DNA of 64,000 bases from Ptiloglossa arizonensis. Taxonomy: Eukaryota; Arthropoda; Insecta; Hymenoptera; Colletidae. The stretch is from NCBI RefSeq assembly GCF_051014685.1, contig NW_027478461.1, positions 1,364,001 to 1,428,000 on the forward strand, given 5' to 3'. Made by a program: the position numbers and the translations under genes. The stretch's first letter is position 1. Every line of letters begins with the position of its first letter. Of the stretch, positions 38,046-50,600 are shown in pieces. The notes beneath the pieces were generated by a model that ran no database searches, had not been told where the DNA came from, and saw only the letters and a list, made by a program, of their open reading frames with translations.

Positions 38046-39461
38046 GAGAAACCATCAAAATTTTCGCAAGTCTGATACTCGAAACCAATAACTACTATGG
38101 CCTAGGGCAAAAATACACATACCGTTGTAATCGGGCGAGTTTCTGCTTTCAGATGCAACAGGAATTTCTCGAGTTCGTCAATCCGTTCGCGAGATATGGG
38201 AGTTTGAAGTTAAGGAATGTTTGAGAAACCATCAAAATTTTCGCAAGTCAGATACTCGAAACCAATAACTACAATGGCCTAGAGGAAAAATACATATACC
38301 GTTGTAATCGGGCAAGTTTCTACTTTCAGATGCAACAGGAATTTCTCGAGTTCGTCAATCCGTTCGCGAGATATGGGAGTTTGAAGTTAAGGAATTGTTG
38401 AGAAACCATCAAAATTTTCGCAAGTCGGATACTCGAAACCAATAACTGGACTGGCTTAGGGGAAAAGTACACATACAATTGTAATCGGGCGAGTTTCTGC
38501 TTTCAGATGCAACAGGAATTTCTCGAGTTCGGCAATCCGTTCGCGAGATATGGGAGTTTGAAGTTGAGGAATGGTTGAGAAACCATCAAAATTTTCGCAA
38601 GTCTGATACTCGAAACCAATAACAACTATGGCCTAGGGCAAAAATACACATACCGTTGTAATCGGGCGAGTTTCTGCTTTCAGATGCAACAGGAATTTCT
38701 CGAGTTCGTCAATCCGTTCGCGAGATATGGGAGTTTGAAGTTAAGGAATGGTTGAGAAACCATCAAAATTTTCGCAAGTCAGATACTCGAAACCAATAAC
38801 TACAATGGCCTAGGGGAAAAATACATATACCGTTGTAATCGGGCGGGTTTCTGCTTTCAGATGCAACAGGAATTTCTCGAGTTCGTCAATCCGTTCGCGA
38901 GATATGGGAGTTTGAAGTTAAGGAATTGTTGAGAAACCATCAAAACTTTCGCAAGTAGGATACTCGAAACCAATAACTGGACTGGCTTAGGGGAAAAGTA
39001 CACACACAATTGTAATCGGGCGAGTTTCTGCTTTCAGATGCAACAGGAATTTCTCGAGTTCGGCAATCCGTTCGCGAGATATGGGAGTTTGAAGTTAAGG
39101 AATGGTTGAGAAACAGTCAAAATTTTCGCAAGTCTCATACTCGAAACCAATAACTGGAATGGCCTAGGGCAAAAATACACACACCGTTGTAATCGGACGA
39201 GTTTGTGCTTTCAGATGCAACAGGAATTTCTCGAGTTCGTCAATCCGTTTGCGAGATATGGGAGTTTGAAGTTAAGGAATGGTTGAGAAACCATCAAAAT
39301 TGTCGCAAGTCTGATACTCGAAACCAATAACTACAATGGCGTGGGGGAAAAATACACATACAGTTGTAATCGGGAGAGTTTCTACTTTCAGATGCAACAG
39401 GAATTTCTCGAGTTCGTCAATCCGTTCGCGAGATATGGGAGTTTGAAATTAAGGAATGATT

Positions 39462-39815
39462 GAGAAACCATCAAAATTTTCGCAAGTCTGATACTCGAAA
39501 CCAATAACTGGAATGGCCTAGCGGAAAAGTACACACACCATTGTAATCGGGCGAGTTTCTGCTTTCAGGTGCAACAGGAATTTCTCGAGTTCGTCAATCT
39601 GTTCGCGAGATATGGGAGTTTGAAGTTAAGGAATGGTTGAGAAACCATCAAAATTGTCGCAAGTCTGAATCTCGAAACCAATAACTACAATGGCCTGGGG
39701 GAAAAATACACATACAGTTGTAATCGGGAGAGTTTCTACTTTCAGATGCAACAGGAATTTCTCGAGTTCGTCAATCTGTTCGCGAGATATGGGAGTTTGA
39801 AGTGAAGGAATTGTT
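39462..39815 (+). repeat. Two extra monomers in copy B2
   Basis: A CCTAGCGG unit and an ATTGTCGC/CTGAATCTCG unit stand between two monomers that are adjacent in B1 (about 33.79 kb). They raise the copy offset from 5,664 to 6,018 bp. The CTGAATCTCG change is private to this unit. Confidence 0.75.
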
Positions 39816-41305
39816 GAGAAACCATCAAAATTTTCGCAAGTCGGATACTCGAAACCAATAACTGGACTGGCTTAGGGGAAAAGTACACACACAATTGTAA
39901 TAGGTCGAGTTTCTGGTTTCAGATGCAACAGGAGTTTGTCGAGTTCGTCAATCCGTTCACGAGATATGGGAGTTTGAAGTTGAGGAATGGTTGAGAAACC
40001 ATCAAAATTTTCGCAAGTATGATACTCGAAACCAATAACTGGAATGGCCTAGGGCAAAAATACACACACCATTGTAATCGGGCGAGTTTCTACTTTCAGA
40101 TGCAACAGGAATTTCTCGAGTTCGTCAATCCGTTCGCGAGATATGGGAGTTTGAAATTAAGGAATGATTGAGAAACCATCAAAATTTTCGCAAGTCTGAT
40201 ACTCGAAACCAATAACTGGAATGGCCTAGCGGAAAAGTACACACACCATTGTAATCGGGCGAGTTTCTACTTTCAGGTGCAACAGGAATTTCTCGAGTTC
40301 GTCAATCCGTTCGCGAGATATGGGAGTTTGAATTTAAGGAATGGTTGAGGATCCATCAAAATTTTCGCAAGTCTGATACTCGAAACCAATAACCACAATG
40401 TCCTAGGGGATAAATACACATACCGTTGTAATCGGGCGAGTTTCTACTTTCAGATGCAACAGGAATTTCTCGAGTTCGTCAATCCGTTCGCGAGATATGG
40501 GAGTTTGAAGTTAAGGAATGGTTGAGAAACCATCGAAATTTTCGCAGGTCTGATACTCCAAACCAATAACTACTATGGCCTAGGGCAAAAATGCACATAC
40601 CGTTGTAATCGGGCGAGTTTCTACTTTCAGATGCAATAGGAATTTCTCGAGTTCGTCAATCCGTTCGCGAGAAATGGGAGTTTGGAGTTAAGGAATGGTT
40701 GAGAAACCATCAAAATTTTCGCAAGTCTTATACTCGAAACCAATAACTACTATGGCCTAGGGTAAAAACGCACATACCGTTGTAACCGGGCGAGTTTCTG
40801 CTTTCAGATGCAATAGGAAATTCTCGAGTTCGTCAATCCGTTCGCAAGATATGTAAGTGTGAAGTTAAGGAATGGTTGAGAAACCATCAAAGTTATCGCA
40901 AGTCTGATACTCGAAACCAATGACTGGAATGGCCTAGGGGAAAAGTACACATACCATTGTAATCGGGCGAGTTTCTACTTTCAGATGAAACAGGAATTTC
41001 TCGAGTTCGTCAATCCGTTCGCGGGATATGGGAGTTTGAAGTTAAGGAATGGTTGAGAATCCATCGAAATTTTCGCAGGTCTGATACTCGAAACCAATAA
41101 CTACTATGGCCTAGGGCAAAAATGCACATACCGTAGTAATCGGGCGGGTTTCTACTTTCAGATGCAATAGGAATTTCTCGAGTTCGTCAATCCGTTCGCG
41201 AGAAATGGGAGTTTGGAGTTAAGGAATGGTTGAGAAACCATCAAAATTTTCGCAAGTCTGATACTCGAAACCAATAACTACTATGGCCTAGGGCAAAAAT
41301 GCACA

Positions 41306-41322
41306 TACCGTTGTAACCGGGC
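41306..41322 (+). other. CENP-B-box-like 17-mer, AACCGGG form (domain C)
   Basis: TACCGTTGTAACCGGGC, the domain C version of the same site. It retains the same seven of nine core bases; the T-to-C change is at a free position. Many domain C monomers carry this form, while others have the broken ACCGTTAAAATTGGGCG (near 42.55, 42.91, 48.92 and 54.05 kb). One unit near 41.14 kb has ACCGTAGTAATCGGG. Confidence 0.42.
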
Positions 41323-43709
41323 GAGTTTCTGCTTTCAGATGCAATAGGAAATTCTCGAGTTCGTCAATCCGTTCGCGAGATATGTAAGTGTGAAGTTAAG
41401 GAATGGTTGAGAAACCATCAAAATTATCGCAAGTCTGATACTCGAAACCAATAACTACAATGGCCTAGGGGAAAAATACACACACCGTTGTAATTGGGCG
41501 AGTTTCTACTTTCAGATGCAATAGGAATTTCTCGAGTTTGTCAATCCGTTCGAGAGAAATTGGAGTTTGGAGTTAAGGAATGGTTGAGAAACCATCAAAA
41601 TTTTCGCAAGTCTGATACTCGAAACCAATAACTACTATGGCCTAGGACAAAAATGCCCCTACCGTTGTAACCGGGCGAGTTTCTGCTTTCAGATGCAATA
41701 GGAAATTCTCGAGTTCGTCAATCCGTTCGCGAGATATGTAAGTGTGAAGTTAAGGAATGGTTGAGAAACCATCAAAATTATCGCAAGTCTGATACTCGAA
41801 ACCAATAACTGGAATGGCCTAGGGGAAAAGTACACATACCATTGTAATCGGGCAAGTTTCAACTTTCAGATGCATCAGGAATTCCTCGAGTTCGTCAATC
41901 CGTTCGCGTGATACGGGAGTTTGAAGTTAAGGAATGGTTGAGAAACCATCGAAATTTTCGCAAGTCTGATACTCGAAACCAATAACTACTATGGCGTAGG
42001 GCAAAAATTCACATACCGTTGTAATCGGGCGAGTTTCTGCTTTCAGATGCAACAGGAATTTCTCGAGTTCGTCAATCCGTTCGCGAGATCTGGGAGTTTG
42101 AAGTTAAGGAATGGTTGAGAAACCATCAAAATTTTCGCAGGTTTGATACTCGAAACCAACAACTGGAATGGCCTCGGGAAAAAGTACACACACCATTGTA
42201 ATCGGGCTAGTTTCTACTTTCAGATGCAACAGGAATTTCTCGAGTTCGTCAATCCGTTCGCGAGATATTGGAGTTTGAAGTTAAGGAATGGTTGAGAAAC
42301 CATCAAAATTATCGCAAGTCTGATACTCGAAACCAATAACTACAATGGCCTAGGGGAAAAATACACACACCGTTGTAATTGGGCGAGTTTCTACTTTCAG
42401 ATGCAATAGGAATTTCTCGAGTTTGTCAATCCGTTCGAGAGAAATTGGAGTTTGGAGTTAAGGAATGGTTGAGAAACCATCAAAATTTTCGCAAATCTGA
42501 TACTCGAAACCAATGACTGGAATGGCCTAGGGGAAAAGTACACACACCGTTAAAATTGGGCGAGTTTCTACTTTCAGATGCAATAGGAATTTCTCGAGTT
42601 TGTCAATCCGTTCGAGAGAAATTGGAGTTTGGAGTTAAGGAATGGTTGAGAAACCATCAAAATTTTCGCAAGTCTGATACTCGAAACCAATAACTACTAT
42701 GGCCTAGGGCAAAAACGCACATACCGTTGTAACCGGGCGAGTTTCTACTTTCAGATGCAATAGGAAATTCTCGAGTTCGTCAATCCGTTCGCAAGATATG
42801 TAAGTGTGAAGTTAAGGAATGGTTGAGAAACCATCAAAGTTATCGCAAGTCTGATACTCGAAACCAATGACTGGAATGGCCTAGGGGAAAAGTACACACA
42901 CCGTTAAAATTGGGCGAGTTTCTACTTTCAGATGCAATAGGAATTTCTCGAGTTTGTCAATCCGTTCGAGAGAAATTGGAGTTTGGAGTTAAGGAATGGT
43001 TGAGAAACCATCAAAATTTTCGCAAGTCTGATACTCGAAACCAATAACTACTATGGCCTAGGGCAAAAACGCACATACCGTTGTAATCGGGCGAGTTTCT
43101 ACTTTCAGATGCAATAGGAATTTCTCGAGTTCGTCAATCCGTTCGCGAGAAATGGGAGTTTGGAGTTAAGGAATGGTTGAGAAACCATCAAAATTTTCGC
43201 AAGTCTGATACTCGAAACCAATAACTACTATGGCCTAGGGCAAAAATGCACATACCGTTGTAACGGGGCGAGTTTCTGCTTTCAGATGCAATAGGAAATT
43301 CTCGAGTTCGTCAATCCGTTCGCGAGATATGTAAGTGTGAAGTTAAGGAATGGTTGAGAAACCATCAAAATTATCGCAAGTCTGATACTCGAAACCAATA
43401 ACTACAATGGCCTAGAGGAAAAATACACATACCGTTGTAATTGGGCGAGTTTCTACTTTCAGATGCAAGAGGAATTTCTCGAGTTCGTCAATCCGTTCGC
43501 GAGAAATGGGAGTTTGGAGTTAAGGAATGGTTGAGAAACCATCAAAATTTTCGCAAGTCTTATACTCGAAACCAATAACTACTATGGCCTAGGGTAAAAA
43601 CGCACATACCGTTGTAACCGGGCGAGTTTCTGCTTTCAGATGCAATAGGAAATTCTCGAGTTCGTCAATCTGTTCGCAAGATATGTAAGTGTGAAGTTAA
43701 GGAATGGTT

Positions 43710-43885
43710 GAGAAACCATCAAAGTTATCGCAAGTCTGATACTCGAAACCAATGACTGGAATGGCCTAGGGGAAAGTACACATACCGTTGTAACCGGGCG
43801 AGTTTCTGCTTTCAGATGCAATAGGAAATTCTGGAGTTCGTCAATCCGTTCGCGAGATATGGGAGTTTGAAGTTAAGGAATGGTT
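43710..43885 (+). repeat. 176-bp monomer, first of three HOR length markers
   Basis: One A is missing in GGGGAAAGTACAC near 43774 (usual form GGGGAAAAGTACAC). The same deletion recurs near 49.79 and 54.92 kb, at the spacing of the domain C units (6,015 and 5,130 bp). It therefore arose once and was copied with the HOR. It is the first net length change after about 41 kb of exact 177-bp register. Confidence 0.88.
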
Positions 43886-44239
43886 GAGAAACCATCGAAA
43901 TTTTCGCAAGTCTGATACTCAAAACCAATAACTACTATGGCCTAGGGCAAAAATGCACATACCGTTGTAACCGGGCGAGTTTCTGCTTTCAGATGCAATA
44001 GGAAATTCTCGAGTTCGTCAATCCGTTCGCAAGATATGTAAGTATGAAGTTAAGGAATGGTTGAGAAACCGTCATAATTATCGCAAGTCTGATACTCGAA
44101 ACCAATAACTGGAAGGGCCTAGGGGAAAAGTACAAACACCGTTGTAATCGGGCTAGTTTCTACTTTCAGATGCAACAGGAATTTCTCGAGTTCGTCAATC
44201 CGTTCGCGAGATATGGGAGTTTGAAAATAACGAATGTTT

Positions 44240-44415
44240 GGGAAACCATCAAAATTTTCGCAGGTCTGATACTCGAAACCAATAACCGAATGGCCTAGGG
44301 GAAAAGTACACACACCATTCTAATAGGGCGAGAGTCTACTTTCAGATACAACAGGAATTTCTGGAGTTCGTCAATGCGTTCGCGAGATATGGGAGTTTGA
44401 AGTTAAGGAATGGTT
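44240..44415 (+). repeat. 176-bp monomer, second HOR length marker
   Basis: Carries AATAACCGAATGGCC, one base shorter than AATAACTGGAATGGCC, together with AAAATAACGAATGTTTG. Recurs near 50.30 and 55.43 kb with the domain C period. The next unit has GGGCGAGAGTCTAC and a GTCAATGCGTTCGCG change that also travels with it. Confidence 0.86.
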
Positions 44416-44620
44416 GAGAAACCATCGAAATTTTCGCAAGTCTGATACTCGAAACCATTAACTACTATGTCCTAGGGCAAAAATGCACATACCGTTGTAA
44501 TCGGGCGAGTCTCTGCTTTCAGATGCAACAGGAATATCTCGAGTTCGTCAATCCGTTCGCGAGATATGGGAGTTTGAAGTTAAGGAATGGTTGAGAAACC
44601 ATCGAAATTTTCGCAGGTCT

Positions 44621-45860
44621 GGTACTCGAAACCAATAACTACTATGGCCTAGGGCAAAAATGCACATACCGTTGTAACCGGGCGAGTTTCTACTTTCAGA
44701 TGCAATAGGAATTTCTCGAGTTCGTCAATCCGTTCGCAAGATATGTAAGTGTGAAGTTAAGGAATGGTTGAGAAACCATCAAAATTATCGCAAGTCTGAT
44801 ACTCGAAACCAATAACTGGAATTGCCTAGGGGAAAAGTACACATACCATTGTAATCGGGCGAGTTTCTACTTTCAGATGCAACAGGAATTTCTCGAGTTC
44901 GTCAATCCGTTCGCGAGAAATGGGAGTTTGAAGTTAAGGAATGGTTGAGAAACCATCAAAATTTTCGCAAGTCTGATACTCGAAACCAATAACTACTATG
45001 GCCTAGGGCAAAAATACACATACCGTTGTAATCGGGTGAATTTCTACTTTCACATGCAACAGGAATTTCTCGAGTTCGTCAATCCGTTCGCGGGATATGG
45101 AAGTTTGAAGTTAAGGAATGGTTGAGAAACCATCAAAATCTTCGCAAGTCTGATACTCGAATCCAATAACTACAAAGGCCTAGGGGAAAAATACACATAC
45201 CGTTGTAATCGGGTGAATTTCTACTTTCACATGAAACAGGAATTTCTCGAGTTCGTCAATCCGTTCGCGGGATATGGGAGTTTGAAGTTAAGGAATGATT
45301 GAGAAACCATCAAAATTTTCGCAAGTCTGATACTCGAAACCAATAACTACTGTGGCCTAGGGCAAAAATGCACATACCGTTGTAACCGGGCGAGTTTCTG
45401 CTTTCAGATGCAATAGGAAATTCTCGAGTTCGTCAATCCGTTCGCAAGATATGTAAGTGTGAAGTTAAGGAATGGTTGAGAAACCATCAAAATTATCGCA
45501 AGTCTGATACTCGAAACCAATAACCGGAATGGCCTAGGGGAAAAGTACACATACCATTGTAATCGGGCAAGTTTCAACTTTCAGATGCAACAGGAATTCC
45601 TCGAGTTCGTCAATCCGTTCGCGAGAAATGGGAGTTTGAAGTTAAGGAATGGTTGAGTAACCATCAAAATTTTCGCAAGTCTGATACTCGAAACCAATAA
45701 CTACAATGGCCTAGGGGAAAAATACACATATCGTTGTAATCGGGCGAGTTTCTGCTTTCAGATGCAACAGGAATTTCTCGAGTTCGTCAATCCGTTCGCG
45801 AGATATGGGAGTTTGAAGTTAAGGAATGGTTGAGGAACCATCAAAATTTTCGCTGGTCTG
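44621..45860 (+). repeat. Seven-monomer block present in C1 and C3 but not C2
   Basis: Starts at GGTACTCG (44621) and includes two units with GGGTGAATTTCTACTTTCAC. The same block is found 11,145 bp to the right (GGTACTCG at 55766). In C2 the corresponding point near 50.63 kb jumps straight to the monomer that follows the block, and the C1-C2 offset falls from 6,015 to 4,776 bp, a loss of exactly 1,239 bp (seven units). Confidence 0.87.
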
Positions 45861-46716
45861 ATACTCGAAACCAATAACTGGAATGGCCTAGGGGAAAAGT
45901 ACACACACCATTGTAATCGGGCGAGTTTCTACTTTCAGATGCAACAGGAATTTCTCGAGTTCGTCAATCCGTTCGCGAGAAATGGGAGTTTGAAGTTAAG
46001 GAATGGTTGAGAAACCATCAAAATTTTCGCAAGTCTGATACTCGAAACCAATAACTACTATGGCCTAGGGCAAAAATGCCCATACCGTTGTAACCGGGCG
46101 AGTTTCTGCTTTCAGATGCAATAGGAAATTCTCGAGTTCGTCAATCCGTTCGCGAGATATGTAAGTGTGAAGTTAAGGAATGGTTGAGAAACCATCAAAA
46201 TTATCGCAAGTCTGATACTCGAAACCAATAACTGGAATGGCCTAGGGGAAAAGTACACATACCATTGTAATCGGGCAAGTTTCAACTTTCAGATGCAACA
46301 GGAATTCCTCGAGTTCGTCAATCCGTTCGCGAGAAATGGGAGTTTGAAGTTAAGGAATGGTTGAGTAACCATCAAAATTTTCGCAAGTCTGATACTCGAA
46401 ACCAATAACTACAATGGCCTAGGGGAAAAATACACATATCGTTGTAATCGGGCGAGTTTCTGCTTTCAGATGCAACAGGAATTTCTCGAGTTCGTCAATC
46501 CGTTCGCGAGATATGGGAGTTTGAAGTTAAGGAATGGTTGAGGAACCATCAAAATTTTCGCTGGTCTGATACTCGAAACCAATAACTGGAATGGCCTAGG
46601 GGAAAAGTACACACACCATTGTAATCGGGCTAGTTTCTACTTTCAGATGCAACAGGAATTTCTCGAGTTCGTCAATCCGTTCGCGTGATATGGGAGTTTG
46701 AAGATAACGAATGGTT

Positions 46717-46892
46717 GAGAAACCATCAAAATTTTCGCAGGTCTGATACTCGAAACCAATCACCGGATGGCCTAGGGGAAAAGTTCACACACTATTCTAA
46801 TCGGGCGAGTTTCTACTTTCAGATACAACAGGAATTTCTCGAGTTCGTCAATGCGTTCGCGTGATATGGGAGTTTGAAGTTAAGGAATGGTT
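46717..46892 (+). repeat. 176-bp monomer, third HOR length marker
   Basis: Carries AATCACCGGATGGCC (one base short) with AAGTTCACACACTATTC. Recurs near 51.53, 57.90, 58.96, 59.85, 60.91 kb and, in a weaker form (AGTAACCGGATGG), near 62.50 kb. The later close copies belong to the 1,945-bp duplication at the right end of the domain. Confidence 0.86.
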
Positions 46893-47600
46893 GAGAAACC
46901 ATCGAAATTTTCGCAAGTCTGATACTCGAAACCAATAACTACTATGGCCTAGGGCAAAAATGCACATACCGTTGTAACCGGGCGAGTTTCTGCTTTCAGA
47001 TGCAATAGGAAATTCTCGAGTTCGTCAATCCGTTCGCAAGATATGTAAGTGTGAAGTTAAGGAATGGTTGAGGAACCATCAAAATTATCGCAAGTCTGAT
47101 ACTCGAAACCAATAACTGGAATGGCCTAGGGGAAAAGTACACACACCATTGTAATCGGGCTAGTTTCTACTTTCAGATGCAACAGGAATTTCTCGAGTTC
47201 GTCAATCCGTTCGCGAGAAATGGGAGTTTGGAGTTAAGGAATGGTTGAGAAACCATCAAAATTTTCGCAAGTCTTATACTCGAAACCAATAACTACTATG
47301 GCCTAGGGTAAAAACGCACATACCGTTGTAACCGGGCGAGTTTCTGCTTTCAGATGCAATAGGAAATTCTCGAGTTCGTCAATCCGTTCGCAAGATATGT
47401 AAGTGTGAAGTTAAGGAATGGTTGAGAAACCATCAAAGTTATCGCAAGTCTGATACTCGAAACCAATGACTGGAATGGCCTAGGGGAAAAGTACACATAC
47501 CATTGTAATCGGGCGAGTTTCTACTTTCAGATGAAACAGGAATTTCTCGAGTTCGTCAATCCGTTCGCGGGATATGGGAGTTTGAAGTTAAGGAATGGTT

Positions 47601-50600
47601 GAGAATCCATCGAAATTTTCGCAGGTCTGATACTCGAAACCAATAACTACTATGGCCTAGGGCAAAAATGCACATACCGTTGTAATTGGGCGAGTTTCTA
47701 CTTTCAGATGCAATAGGAATTTCTCGAGTTTGTCAATCCGTTCGAGAGAAATTGGAGTTTGGAGTTAAGGAATGGTTGAGAAACCATCAAAATTTTCGCA
47801 AGTCTGATACTCGAAACCAATAACTACTATGGCCTAGGACAAAAATGCCCCTACCCTTGTAACCGGGCGAGTTTCTGCTTTCAGATGCAATAGGAAATTC
47901 TCGAGTTCGTCAATCCGTTCGCGAGATATGTAAGTGTGAAGTTAAGGAATGGTTGAGAAACCATCAAAATTATCGCAAGTCTGATACTCGAAACCAATAA
48001 CTGGAATGGCCTAGGGGAAAAGTACACATACCATTGTAATCGGGCAAGTTTCAACTTTCAGATGCATCAGGAATTCCTCGAGTTCGTCAATCCGTTCGCG
48101 TGATACGGGAGTTTGAAGTTAAGGAATGGTTGAGAAACCATCGAAATTTTCGCAAGTCTGATACTCGAAACCAATAACTACTATGGCGTAGGGCAAAAAT
48201 TCACATACCGTTGTAATCGGGCGAGTTTCTGCTTTCAGATGCAACAGGAATTTCTCGAGTTCGTCAATCCGTTCGCGAGATCTGGGAGTTTGAAGTTAAG
48301 GAATGGTTGAGAAACCATCAAAATTTTCGCAGGTTTGATACTCGAAACCAACAACTGGAATGGCCTCGGGAAAAAGTACACACACCATTGTAATCGGGCT
48401 AGTTTCTACTTTCAGATGCAACAGGAATTTCTCGAGTTCGTCAATCCGTTCGCGAGATATTGGAGTTTGAAGTTAAGGAATGGTTGAGAAACCATCAAAA
48501 TTATCGCAAGTCTGATACTCGAAACCAATAACTACAATGGCCTAGGGGAAAAATACACACACCGTTGTAATTGGGCGAGTTTCTACTTTCAGATGCAATA
48601 GGAATTTCTCGAGTTTGTCAATCCGTTCGAGAGAAATTGGAGTTTGGAGTTAAGGAATGGTTGAGAAACCATCAAAATTTTCGCAAATCTGATACTCGAA
48701 ACCAATAACTACTATGGCCTAGGGCAAAAATGCACATACCGTTGTAACCGGGCGAGTTTCTACTTTCAGATGCAATAGGAAATTCTCGAGTTCGTCAATC
48801 CGTTCGCAAGATATGTAAGTGTGAAGTTAAGGAATGGTTGAGAAACCATCAAAGTTATCGCAAGTCTGATACTCGAAACCAATGACTGGAATGGCCTAGG
48901 GGAAAAGTACACACACCGTTAAAATTGGGCGAGTTTCTACTTTCAGATGCAATAGGAATTTCTCGAGTTTGTCAATCCGTTCGAGAGAAATTGGAGTTTG
49001 GAGTTAAGGAATGGTTGAGAAACCATCAAAATTTTCGCAAGTCTGATACTCGAAACCAATAACTACTATGGCCTAGGGCAAAAACGCACATACCGTTGTA
49101 ATCGGGCGAGTTTCTACTTTCAGATGCAATAGGAATTTCTCGAGTTCGTCAATCCGTTCGCGAGAAATGGGAGTTTGGAGTTAAGGAATGGTTGAGAAAC
49201 CATCAAAATTTTCGCAAGTCTGATACTCGAAACCAATAACTACTATGGCCTAGGGCAAAAATGCACATACCGTTGTAACGGGGCGAGTTTCTGCTTTCAG
49301 ATGCAATAGGAAATTCTCGAGTTCGTCAATCCGTTCGCGAGATATGTAAGTGTGAAGTTAAGGAATGGTTGAGAAACCATCAAAATTATCGCAAGTCTGA
49401 TACTCGAAACCAATAACTACAATGGCCTAGAGGAAAAATACACATACCGTTGTAATTGGGCGAGTTTCTACTTTCAGATGCAAGAGGAATTTCTCGAGTT
49501 CGTCAATCCGTTCGCGAGAAATGGGAGTTTGGAGTTAAGGAATGGTTGAGAAACCATCAAAATTTTCGCAAGTCTTATACTCGAAACCAATAACTACTAT
49601 GGCCTAGGGTAAAAACGCACATACCGTTGTAACCGGGCGAGTTTCTGCTTTCAGATGCAATAGGAAATTCTCGAGTTCGTCAATCCGTTCGCAAGATATG
49701 TAAGTGTGAAGTTAAGGAATGGTTGAGAAACCATCAAAGTTATCGCAAGTCTGATACTCGAAACCAATGACTGGAATGGCCTAGGGGAAAGTACACATAC
49801 CGTTGTAACCGGGCGAGTTTCTGCTTTCAGATGCAATAGGAAATTCTGGAGTTCGTCAATCCGTTCGCGAGATATGGGAGTTTGAAGTTAAGGAATGGTT
49901 GAGAAACCATCGAAATTTTCGCAAGTCTGATACTCAAAACCAATAACTACTATGGCCTAGGGCAAAAATGCACATACCGTTGTAACCGGGCGAGTTTCTG
50001 CTTTCAGATGCAAGAGGAAATTCTCGAGTTCGTCAATCCGTTCGCAAGATATGTAAGTATGAAGTTAAGGAATGGTTGAGAAACCGTCATAATTATCGCA
50101 AGTCTGATACTCGAAACCAATAACTGGAAGGGCCTAGGGGAAAAGTACAAACACCGTTGTAATCGGGCTAGTTTCTACTTTCAGATGCAACAGGAATTTC
50201 TCGAGTTCGTCAATCCGTTCGCGAGATATGGGAGTTTGAAAATAACGAATGTTTGAGAAACCATCAAAATTTTCGCAGGTCTGATACTCGAAACCAATAA
50301 CCGAATGGCCTAGGGGAAAAGTACACACACCATTCTAATAGGGCGAGAGTCTACTTTCAGATACAACAGGAATTTCTGGAGTTCGTCAATGCGTTCGCGA
50401 GATATGGGAGTTTGAAGTTAAGGAATGGTTGAGAAACCATCGAAATTTTCGCAAGTCTGATACTCGAAACCATTAACTACTATGTCCTAGGGCAAAAATG
50501 CACATACCGTTGTAATCGGGCGAGTCTCTGCTTTCAGATGCAACAGGAATATCTCGAGTTCGTCAATCCGTTCGCGAGATATGGGAGTTTGAAGTTAAGG

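Larger units (their letters stand above)
35100..40890 (+). repeat. Domain B HOR copy B2
   Basis: Second copy of the domain B unit. It matches B1 at +5,487 bp from about 35.1 to 37.86 kb, at +5,664 bp to about 39.46 kb, and at +6,018 bp to its right end. It then continues into domain C without a break (the CAGATGAAACAGG monomer near 40.98 kb), whereas B1 returned to domain B sequence. Confidence 0.82.
28300..40900 (+). repeat. Domain B of the array: roughly 5.5-6.0-kb higher-order repeat
   Basis: Defined by variants such as CTCGTGTTCGG (29321, 30737, 36224), GGACCGGCTTAGG (31191, 36678), AAAACTTTCGCAAGTAGGATAC (GTAGGATAC at 33291 and 38955), AATAGGTCGAGTTTCTGG and TGAGGATCC. Equivalent points lie 5,487 bp apart on the left (31 monomers), 5,664 bp in the middle (32) and 6,018 bp on the right (34), because the second copy gained one and then two monomers. 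It shares the AAGATTCAACAAG anchor with domain A (31778, 37265), so the domains are related. Confidence 0.85.
41055..47600 (+). repeat. Domain C HOR copy C1 (37 monomers, 6,546 bp)
   Basis: Measured between GAGAATCCATCGAAATTTTCGCAGG anchors (41055 and 47601). It includes the CGTGATACGGGAG monomer (near 41907), an extra monomer near 42.48-42.66 kb, an extra pair near 41.1-41.5 kb, three 176-bp units, and the seven-monomer block with GGGTGAATTTCTACTTTCAC. The length is three bases short of 37 x 177, as expected from three 176-bp units. Confidence 0.8.
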
